64,000 nt of DNA from Variovorax paradoxus (GTDB lineage: Bacteria > Pseudomonadota > Gammaproteobacteria > Burkholderiales > Burkholderiaceae_C): contig NZ_CP091716.1 in NCBI RefSeq assembly GCF_022009635.1, forward strand, positions 7,806,501 through 7,870,500, written 5' to 3'. A program made the translations under genes and the position numbers. Below the pieces are notes generated by a model. That model saw only the letters and a list, made by a program, of their open reading frames with translations. It searched no databases and was not told where the DNA came from. Of the stretch, positions 55,342 through 64,000 are shown piece after piece (the first letter of the stretch is position 1; each line of letters starts with the position of its first letter).

Positions 55342-55923
55342 ATGCGCAATAAGGCACCCGACAAGAACGCGGCGATCGACTACCACCGCGCCTTTCAAGA
55401 TGCGCCCGTCGGCCAGGCGCTGGGACGCGACCGGCTGATCGTTGCCTGCAACCGCGCCTTCGCCGCCATCTTTCGAGCGCAGGTCGACGACCTCATCGGT
55501 ACGTCGTTCGAGCGGCTCTACCCCACGCAGACGCACTTCGAGCAGACGGGCGATCGCATCGCCCCGGTGCTCGCCAAGCACCGCACGTTCTCCGACGACC
55601 GGGTGATGCGCCGGCTCGACGGAGAACTCTTTTGGGTGCACGTGAGCGGGTTCACGTACACACCGGAAGATCCGCATCACGACACGCTCTGGGCTTTCAC
55701 CGACCTGTCCACCGGACGCAAGGTGAACTCGGCGCTGCGCGGCTCCATGACGCCTCGCGAGCGCGATATCGCGGCCCTGCTGATCGAGGGAAAGACAGGC
55801 AAGGAAGTGGCGCGGGCACTGAACATCAGCCCGCGCACGGTGGACATCTACAAGACACGCTTGCTGCGCAAGTACAGCGTGAGCAGCACGCCTGACCTGG
55901 TGAAGCGCCTGCTCGCCGGCTAG
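55342..55923 (+). CDS. PAS-LuxR-type transcriptional regulator
   Basis: A 193-residue regulator. The N-terminal PAS-like sensor includes DAPVGQALGRDRLIVACNRAFAAIF and DDRVMRRLDGELFWVHVSG. The C-terminal LuxR helix-turn-helix is MTPRERDIAALLIEGKTGKEVA and LNISPRTVDIYKTRLLRKY. No receiver domain is present, so it senses its own ligand. The divergent amidohydrolase/liv-type operon and three dyads in the gap make it the likely local regulator. It converges with the pucR-type gene, three bases apart. Confidence 0.9.
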   Translation: MRNKAPDKNAAIDYHRAFQDAPVGQALGRDRLIVACNRAFAAIFRAQVDDLIGTSFERLYPTQTHFEQTGDRIAPVLAKHRTFSDDRVMRRLDGELFWVHVSGFTYTPEDPHHDTLWAFTDLSTGRKVNSALRGSMTPRERDIAALLIEGKTGKEVARALNISPRTVDIYKTRLLRKYSVSSTPDLVKRLLAG

Positions 55924-55926
55924 GCG

Positions 55927-57513
55927 TCAAGCCTGCTCGGCCAGATACAGCCGCACTCCGAACTGGAGACGGAAGCGCCCTTCGACGCAGTCCAGGTCCA
56001 GCTTGGTCAGTTCGCTCAGGCGCCCCAGGCGGTAGCGCAACGTGCTGATGTGCACGTCGAGGCGATCGGCGGCGCGCTGCAGGTTGAACCCCTCGTCCGT
56101 CAATGCGATGGCGGTATCGATCAAGGCTTGCCCGCGCCTGTCCGCTTCCAGCGCGCCGAACAGCCGCTGGATGAAGACCCGCCGCGCGGCCGCATCGCCG
56201 GCCAGCACGCGAGGGAACATCGCTTCATCGAAGAAGTGGACGCGCCCGGGCTTGGTGTGCGGCATGAGGTCGGCCATCTCCAGTCCCGCCGAATGCATGC
56301 CTGCGACACCCTGGTGAACCTCGCTCACGCCCATCGCGCAGTGGCCATGGGAGATGCTTGACCAGAGCCATTCGATGTCCACTTCGTGCGGCACGAGCGC
56401 ATGGATCTGGTTGGCCGACAGGCTGATGAGCGGCTGCGCCCCCTTCTGGCGAAGCGCCCGCGCGACCTGCCCTGCGAGTTGCTCGCGACGCCCCAGGCCT
56501 TCGCTCGAAAGCGGGTTGGGCTCATCCAGCAGGATCGTCGCCAGGCGGTAGGACTGCTCAGGGTCCCAGCCGAGCAAACGGGCGCGCTCGATGACGCTCG
56601 GCGTTTCGTCAAAACGCCCTTCCAGCAACGCGGCGACAAGCGCATAGCCAAGGCGCGCCTCGTGGGCCGACAGCTCGCGCTGATGCGCGATCTGCAAGGC
56701 AGCCACGATGCTCGCCTGCTCCACGGCACGCAGATCGATCTCGCTGAGCGGCGGCACGCCTTCGGCCACCAGAACGTAGCCGAGGCCGCCATTGCGATTG
56801 CGTACCGCACAGCCCACCACACTCTGGGCTGTCGTTGCCAGTCGCGACGGGCGCGGATGCCAGCGGATGGCGCGCGTCTGCGCATCCATCGCCTTGATGC
56901 CGCCGCCCGCGGACAGCGCCTGGAAGATACCCGGCTCGAAAGCCGGCGACGCATGGCCGCCCTGCTCCACGATGTGGCCTGCCAGCAGACCGCCCTCGGT
57001 GGCGTGAATCTGCACCGAGCGCTCCAGAACCTGGCCGAGCACGCGTGCCACGTCCTGCAGGCTGTCGCCTGTTGCCGCGGCCTCGGTGAGCTGGCGGTGG
57101 ATCTGCGCCGACTTCGCCAGGGCGCGGCTCTGGCGGTCCACGAGTTCACGATGCACGTATTGCGTGATCGAACTGAACGGCACCTCCCAGGGCAGCTCGA
57201 TGAGCGGCAGGTGCGCCCGGTTCGCGGCGGCAATGGTTTCGGCCGCGAAATGCTCGACGAAGTTGGGAACCGCCAGCACCACGCCGCAAGCCCCCTTGGC
57301 CGCGAGCTTGCCGATCAGCACGGCGGCGTCCTTGTCGCCCTTCGGCCAGTTGTAGCCGGTGCTCAGAAGCAGATGGCCCGGCTCCACCCATTCCTCGATG
57401 TCCGGGTGATCCACCACCTGAACCCACGAAATGTCCCTTGCCAGGTGCGCCGAAGCCGCCACCACGGTCCCCACCTGAAGGGGGGATGTGCGAAAGGCTT
57501 CATCGAGTTGCAT
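55927..57513 (-). CDS. PucR-family transcriptional regulator
   Basis: A 528-residue regulator. The N-terminal PucR sensor has ISWVQVVDHPDIEEWVEPGHLLLSTGYNW in pieces (VVDHPDIEEWV, GHLLLSTGYNWP) and NRAHLPLIELPWEVPFSSITQ. The C-terminal helix-turn-helix is AADRLDVHISTLRYRLGRL, as in the HTH_30 type. PucR-type proteins respond to purines, amino acids or their catabolites. The divergent FAD dehydrogenase/aminotransferase operon starts 92 bases away and is the likely target. Confidence 0.92.
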   Translation of the reverse strand: MQLDEAFRTSPLQVGTVVAASAHLARDISWVQVVDHPDIEEWVEPGHLLLSTGYNWPKGDKDAAVLIGKLAAKGACGVVLAVPNFVEHFAAETIAAANRAHLPLIELPWEVPFSSITQYVHRELVDRQSRALAKSAQIHRQLTEAAATGDSLQDVARVLGQVLERSVQIHATEGGLLAGHIVEQGGHASPAFEPGIFQALSAGGGIKAMDAQTRAIRWHPRPSRLATTAQSVVGCAVRNRNGGLGYVLVAEGVPPLSEIDLRAVEQASIVAALQIAHQRELSAHEARLGYALVAALLEGRFDETPSVIERARLLGWDPEQSYRLATILLDEPNPLSSEGLGRREQLAGQVARALRQKGAQPLISLSANQIHALVPHEVDIEWLWSSISHGHCAMGVSEVHQGVAGMHSAGLEMADLMPHTKPGRVHFFDEAMFPRVLAGDAAARRVFIQRLFGALEADRRGQALIDTAIALTDEGFNLQRAADRLDVHISTLRYRLGRLSELTKLDLDCVEGRFRLQFGVRLYLAEQA

Positions 57514-57605
57514 GGGTCAAATTCTACGAATCAACGGAGAACCTGGATATCGATTCCCATCTTTCCTTCATATCCGAAGACCGCCATCGCTCTTAAATTT
57601 GCCCC

Positions 57606-59051
57606 ATGCCCTCATCGCACATCGAGAGTCTTTCTGTCTTGGTCGGCGCCGCGAATTGCCTGGTCGAGGAAGAAAGCACGCACCCCTTCACGACCGACTA
57701 CCGCGGCGTGTTCCACGGAAAGGCGCTCGCCGTCGTGCGTCCGGCCGATACGGCCGAAGTCAGCCGCGTGGTCGCGTACTGCCACGCCCACGCCATTCCG
57801 GTCGTGCCTCAGGGCGGCAACACCTCGTTGCTCGGAGGTTCGGTCCCGGACGGGGCCGGCAAAAGCATCGTGCTCAGCCTGTCACGCATGAACCGCATCC
57901 GCTCGGTGGATGCCGTGAACGACACCATGGTCGTCGAGGCCGGCGTGACTTTGCATCAGGCGCGGATGAAGGCCGAGGAGGTGCGCAAGCTCTTCCCCTT
58001 GCGCATCGGATCCGAAGGCAGCTGCCAGATCGGCGGAAACATCTCGACCAATGCAGGCGGTACAGCGGTCCTGCGATACGGCAACATGCGCGATCTCGTT
58101 CTCGGCATCGAGGCCGTGTTGCCCGACGGGAACGTCTGGCATGGGCTGCGCGCCCTGCGAAAAGACAACACCGGCTACGACCTGAAGCAGCTGTTCATCG
58201 GCGCCGAGGGCACGCTCGGCATCGTCACCGCCGCCGTCCTCAAGCTGATGCCCCAGCCGCGCTCCGTCTGCACCGCCTTCCTGGCGTTCGATACAACGGA
58301 GATCGCGCTTGGCTTCTTCATGGAATTGCGCAAGTGCATCGGTCAGGATGTGACTGCCTACGAACTGATTTCGCAGCCCGCGCTCGACCTGGTTCTGAAC
58401 CATCTGCCCGATTCGCGAGCGCCTCTTTCCGTGTCCGCCGAGTGGTACGTGCTCGTCGAGATGGCCTCGGGTCGATCGCAAGAGGAACTCGAGAGCGATT
58501 TCTATGGCGCCGTGCAGGTCGGTCTGGAAAACGGCAGCGTCCGCGACGCGGCAGTGGCGGCAACGCAGGCGCACGCCGCCGATTTCTGGCGGATCCGGGA
58601 GGAAATATCGGATGCCCAGACGCGCGCAGGCGGAAGCGTTCGCTGCGACATCTCCGTGCCGCTTTCGAAGATGCCGGAGTTCATCGCACAAGCCTCGGCC
58701 GGCGTACTCGCCCTGGAGCCGCACACGCGCATGGTGGTCTACGGACACGTTGGCGACGGCAACGTGCATTTCAACCCGCTGCGACCCGCCTGCGAAACGG
58801 CCGCTCGATACCTGGCCCGCGCCAGCCGGCCGATCACGCACATCGTGGACGAGATCGCCATGGCCATGAACGGTTCGATCTCCGCCGAGCACGGCGTCGG
58901 CGCGGCCAAGCGGGACGAGTTGCTGAGCGTGAAGTCTCGCGTCGAGCTCGAGATGGCATGGCGCATCAAGCGCGCCTTCGATCCCGGCAACCTGTTCAAC
59001 CCGGGGAAGTTCCTTCCTCGACTGGATGCCATGAAAGAGGCCGCGCCTTGA
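57606..59051 (+). CDS. FAD-binding GlcD/D-2-hydroxy-acid dehydrogenase-type oxidoreductase
   Basis: A 481-residue flavoprotein. The FAD_binding_4 PP-loop PVVPQGGNTSLLGGSVP and IGGNISTNAGGTAVLRYGNMRD are present, then GAEGTLGIVTAAVLKL. The C-terminal domain ends with VYGHVGDGNVHFNPL, GSISAEHGVGAAKRDEL and FDPGNLFNPGK. It oxidises a 2-hydroxy acid with transfer to quinone or another acceptor. It leads an operon with the class III aminotransferase, 53 bases downstream. The divergent PucR-type gene probably regulates it. Confidence 0.93.
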   Translation: MPSSHIESLSVLVGAANCLVEEESTHPFTTDYRGVFHGKALAVVRPADTAEVSRVVAYCHAHAIPVVPQGGNTSLLGGSVPDGAGKSIVLSLSRMNRIRSVDAVNDTMVVEAGVTLHQARMKAEEVRKLFPLRIGSEGSCQIGGNISTNAGGTAVLRYGNMRDLVLGIEAVLPDGNVWHGLRALRKDNTGYDLKQLFIGAEGTLGIVTAAVLKLMPQPRSVCTAFLAFDTTEIALGFFMELRKCIGQDVTAYELISQPALDLVLNHLPDSRAPLSVSAEWYVLVEMASGRSQEELESDFYGAVQVGLENGSVRDAAVAATQAHAADFWRIREEISDAQTRAGGSVRCDISVPLSKMPEFIAQASAGVLALEPHTRMVVYGHVGDGNVHFNPLRPACETAARYLARASRPITHIVDEIAMAMNGSISAEHGVGAAKRDELLSVKSRVELEMAWRIKRAFDPGNLFNPGKFLPRLDAMKEAAP

Positions 59052-59104
59052 CCGCCATCGGCCCCGGCACCGCGATTTTCCAGACACTTTCAACGAGGAC
59101 TTCC

Positions 59105-60258
59105 ATGCACATGTCAGACCATTTCGCCGAACTCACCGAGATCGACCGTCGTCACTGGCTTCATCCCGTTGCCCCGCTGCGGCAGCACGAGAAGCGGGGC
59201 GCGACCATCTGGCAGGCGGCCGACCGCATTCATCTGATCGACGCCACCGGCCACCGGGTGCAGGATGCGTTCTCGGGCCTGTGGTGCGTCAACGTCGGCT
59301 ACGGGCATGAATCGATCGTGCAGGCCGCCGCCGAGCAGATGCGCCGACTTCCGTATGCCACGGGCTACTTCCATTTCGCGAACGAGCAGGCCATCCGCCT
59401 TGCAGGCCGCCTGACGGCGCTGGCACCGGCGGGGCTGACCCATGTGCTTTTCGGCCAAGGCGGCTCCGACGCCATCGACACCGCCATCCGCGCCGTCCGC
59501 TATTACTTCAATGCGACCGGCAGACCGAACAAGAAGCACTTCATCGGCCTGGAGCGCGGCTTTCACGGAAGCTCCGCGGTCGGCAGCGGGTTGACGGCGT
59601 TGCCGCTTTTTCACCGCTTCTTCGACGTGCCGGCGCCGCAGCAGCACCACATTCCTTCGCCCTACCCCTACCGGCACGCGGACGGGCCCGACCCGGCGGC
59701 GGTGCTCGCGAGCACGGTGCGCGCTGCGTGACAAGGTGGCCGCGCTCGGTGCCGACAACGTGGCGGCGTTCGTCTGCGAGCCGATACAGGGCTCCGGCGG
59801 TGTGATCATTCCGCCACCGGGCTTTCTGGCCGCCATGCGCAAGGCGTGCGACGAACTGGGAATCCTGCTGATCGTCGACGAGGTCATCACCGGCTTCGGC
59901 CGCACGGGGCCCATGTTCGCCTGCGCTTCCGAGGGTGTGACGCCGGACGTGCTCACGCTCGCCAAGGGGTTGACCGCCGGCTACGCGCCGATGAGCGCGA
60001 CCCTGATCTCGCAGGAGCTCTACCAGGGCATCGCCGACGGTGGCAGCGACGGGACTGCGTTCGGCCATGGCCAGACCTATGCCGGCCACCCAGTCAGCGC
60101 CGCCGTGGCCAATGCGGTGCTCGACCTGTACACGGACGGCGGCCTGCTCGAAAACGGCCAGCGTGTCGGCCAGTATTTCGAAGCGAAGCTGAAAGATCTC
60201 GAGTCCCTGCCGTGCGTGGGCGAGGTCCGTGTGCGCGGCCTGCTCGGGGCCGTGGAAC
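59105..60258 (+). pseudogene. Class III aminotransferase, frameshifted and truncated by an IS element
   Basis: The first frame gives WLHPVAPLRQHEKRGATIW, DAFSGLWCVNVGYGHESIV and LFGQGGSDAIDTAIRAVRYY up to a stop at 59731. Near 59722-59730 a GCGCGCGC tract has lost two bases. The next frame has LRDKVAALGADNVAAFVCEP, ILLIVDEVITGFGRTGPMF with the PLP Asp, and TLAKGLTAGYAPMSA with the Schiff-base Lys. At 60258 the reading ends in the IS inverted repeat after RVRGLLGAVE, so the last about 70 residues are missing. The enzyme resembles beta-alanine/omega-aminotransferases. Confidence 0.9.
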
Positions 60259-62490
<2,232 letters not shown>

Positions 62491-62506
62491 AAAAAGGAGG
62501 TTTTCA

Positions 62507-62872
62507 ATGAGCGCCTACACCGTGTCCCGGCTGGCCCTTGATGCCGGGGTGAGCGTGCATATCGTGCGCGACTACCTGCTGCGCGGATTGCTGCGTCCGG
62601 TGGCGTGCACCCCGGGCGGCTATGGCCTGTTCGATGATGCCGCCTTGCAACGGCTGTGCTTCGTGCGGGCGGCCTTCGAGGCGGGCATCGGCCTGGACGC
62701 GCTGGCGCGGCTGTGCCGGGCGCTGGATGCTGCGGACGGCGATGAAGCGGCCGCGCAGCTTGCCGTTCTGCGCCAGTTCGTCGAGCGTCGGCGCGAAGCG
62801 TTGGCCGATCTGGAGGTGCAGTTGGCCACCATGCCGACCGAGCCGGCACAGCACGCGGAGAGTCTGCCATGA
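62507..62872 (+). CDS. merD: MerD, mercury-resistance co-regulator
   Basis: A 121-residue MerR-like protein, full length. It opens [27 protein letters not shown] in pieces ([23 protein letters not shown]), then [22 protein letters not shown]. MerD down-regulates the mer promoter. GGAGG lies 8-12 bases upstream. Its start follows the merA 3' end by 16 bases, the usual Tn21/Tn501-group spacing. Its stop overlaps merE. Confidence 0.96.
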   Translation: MSAYTVSRLALDAGVSVHIVRDYLLRGLLRPVACTPGGYGLFDDAALQRLCFVRAAFEAGIGLDALARLCRALDAADGDEAAAQLAVLRQFVERRREALADLEVQLATMPTEPAQHAESLP

Positions 62873-63105
62873 ACAGCCCCGAGCGCTTGCCGTCCGAGAC
62901 GCACAAACCGATCACCGGCTACCTGTGGGGCGCGCTGGCCGTGCTCACCTGTCCCTGCCATTTGCCGATTCTCGCCATTGTGCTGGCCGGCACGACGGCC
63001 GGCGCGTTCATCGGAGAGTACTGGGGTATCGCAGCCCTCACGCTGACCGGTTTGTTCGTCCTGTCTGTGACACGACTGCTGCGGGCCTTCAAAGATCGAT
63101 CATGA
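62869..63105 (+). CDS. merE: MerE, small mercury transport membrane protein
   Basis: A 78-residue protein with two membrane helices: [23 protein letters not shown] contains the metal-binding CPCH motif, and [18 protein letters not shown] is the second helix. It overlaps merD by four bases (ATGA). MerE can carry mercury into the cell. Without merR, merT, merP and an intact merA the operon cannot confer resistance. Confidence 0.96.
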   Translation: MNSPERLPSETHKPITGYLWGALAVLTCPCHLPILAIVLAGTTAGAFIGEYWGIAALTLTGLFVLSVTRLLRAFKDRS

Positions 63106-63156
63106 GCGCTTCCCATTGAGACAAACCACGCTGTCGCTACGTTGCCTCATGCGGCA

Positions 63157-63767
63157 TCAAATTCGGCTGAGTAGCTTCTCGCCATCTGGACGTAGCTCAC
63201 CCTTGGGTGAAACATGCCGATACAGGGTCTGCCGCGTGACGCCAAGTTCCTGGCACAGGTCGCCGACCTTGGTCTCTGGCTGACCCATTGCCGCCATCGC
63301 CAGCCGCAGCTTGGCGGCGGTCATCTTGAACGGCCGGCCGCCTTTCCGCCCGCGCGCGCCGAGGCTAGGCCGGCAATCGTGCGCTCCGCGATCAACTCGC
63401 GCTCGAACTCGGCCAGGGCGGCGAAGATGCCAAAGACCAGCTTGCCGGCGGCGGTCGTGGTGTCGATGGCCGCGCCGTGCCCGGTTAATACCTTCAAGCC
63501 GATGCCGCGCCCAGTCAGGTCGTGCACGGTGTTGATGAGATGTCGCAGGTCGCGTCCGAGCCGATCCAGTTTCCACACGACCAGTGTGTCGCCAGTTCGC
63601 AACGCCTTCAGGCAGCTCGTCAAGCCGGGCCGATCCTCGCGCATGCCGGATGCCTGGTCCTCGTAAAGATGTACTGGATCGACCCCGGCGGCAATCAGCG
63701 CGTCGCGCTGCAAATCGGTAGCCTGGGAGCCGTCCGCCTTCGATACCCGCATGTAGCCTATCAGCAT
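63157..63767 (-). pseudogene. tniR: Serine resolvase (Tn5053/Tn402 TniR-like), frameshifted
   Basis: Begins MLIGYMRVSKADGSQATDLQ with the catalytic Ser and continues LVVWKLDRLGRDLRHLINTV and VFGIFAALAEFERELIAERT. Near 63345-63355 one base is lost in a GCGCGCG tract. The next frame ends with GRKGGRPFKMTAAKLRLAMAAMG and the helix-turn-helix DLCQELGVTRQTLYRHVSP, LRPDGEKLLSRI. Restored length is about 203 residues. It lies next to a mer operon pointing toward it with a res-like site upstream, the order known for Tn5053-type elements. Assignment to tniR against tnpR is inference from order. Confidence 0.85.
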
Positions 63768-63900
63768 GTCGTACCTGTCACATATACGTTCGATTATGTG
63801 ACAGTGTGCGCCGGAAAGTTAAGGTCGTCAAAATTTGTCACTTAACCCGTCATTCTGTCTAAGACATGCAAAGGATCCGTCAGGCTCATAATGTGACAGA
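63768..63900. other. Resolvase recombination (res-like) region
   Basis: Immediately upstream of the resolvase gene: a perfect dyad CTGTCACATA-N10-TATGTGACAG (63775-63804), a half-site TTTGTCACTTAA near 63834, and ATAATGTGACAG at 63888-63899. Three subsites with GTCACATA half-sites, the first being the crossover-like dyad, match a res site. Confidence 0.7.
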
Positions 63901-63998
63901 AATTCCGTGGCGATGCCTTCCTTCGCGAAGGTGGCGCGCAACTGTTCCAGGAAGCGGGGTCGCGCCGACCATAGGAAGCCAACGCGAACAGCGAGCGT
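63828..63998 (-). other. Partial open frame running off the window, unassigned (possible tniQ 3' end)
   Basis: The minus frame from the window edge to TGA at 63828 reads RVGFLWSARPRFLEQLRATF and EGIATEFLSHYEPDGS. It has the composition of real coding sequence but I do not recognise it. In Tn5053-type elements the tniQ 3' end would lie here, upstream of the res site. It overlaps the res-like region, which argues against the last codons being functional. Confidence 0.35.
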
Positions 63999-64000
63999 GC

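Overview
This is a GC-rich window with the layout of a Burkholderiales beta-proteobacterium, most likely Comamonadaceae (Variovorax-like). The pointers are tctAB with a TctD/TctE-type two-component pair, four separate Bug/TctC solute receptors, many LysR regulators each beside a small catabolic operon, a Burkholderiales-type porin, and a PucR/LuxR-controlled amino-acid-type uptake cluster. The species call is inference; no rRNA or marker gene is present.

Layout. 0-4.2 kb: tctA (cut by the window edge) and tctB, a second TctB-like protein, and a sensor kinase/response regulator pair. 4.3-5.8 kb: a scar with a LysR 3' fragment, a tannase fragment and an integrase-domain fragment. 5.8-13.2 kb: LysR, Bug receptor, M14-type deacylase and a large Lhr helicase. 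13.2-17.2 kb: MgtC-like protein, Gly/Ala-rich small protein, aldehyde dehydrogenase with divergent LysR. 17.2-19.9 kb: island-like stretch with a decayed ParE/ribbon-helix-helix toxin-antitoxin pair, a YhcG/DUF1016 nuclease-family gene carrying internal palindromes, and an unknown gene. 20-25.7 kb: RraA/SDR/Bug/enolase-superfamily operon with divergent LysR, then another LysR.

25.8-38.3 kb: an SDR, then two convergent catabolic operons around an IclR regulator. The forward operon encodes an aminotransferase, Bug receptor, amidohydrolase, SnoaL-like protein, flavin reductase and cupin. The reverse operon encodes a two-subunit Fe-S hydro-lyase, Bug receptor and HpaI-type aldolase, and diverges from a porin and a ketopantoate-reductase-like gene. 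The same 23-bp near-palindrome (TTTTC-N7-GAAAA core) lies upstream of the forward operon and midway between the reverse operon and the porin, which suggests one regulon.

38.3-44.3 kb: lipoprotein, then a SiaABCD-type partner-switch operon whose phosphatase has a CBS-like N-terminus instead of a membrane sensor, followed by an overlapping receiver/DUF3369/degenerate GGDEF/EAL gene. 44.4-47 kb: RelB/RelE-type toxin-antitoxin pair, AraC regulator and SDR. 47-60 kb: an acetolactate-synthase-like, GAF, liv-type ABC transporter and amidohydrolase operon, LuxR and PucR regulators, and a FAD dehydrogenase plus class III aminotransferase.

60.3-64 kb: an IS5-family element with 19-bp terminal repeats joins the broken aminotransferase to a mercury-resistance relic (3' part of merA, merD, merE, a frameshifted resolvase and its res-like region), in an order resembling Tn5053/Tn402-type transposons.

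About a dozen genes, nearly all beyond 33 kb, are broken only by 1-2 base changes in short homopolymers or dinucleotide repeats. Two of these lie 20 bases apart in the highly conserved merA 3' end, so consensus errors must be excluded before calling them pseudogenes.
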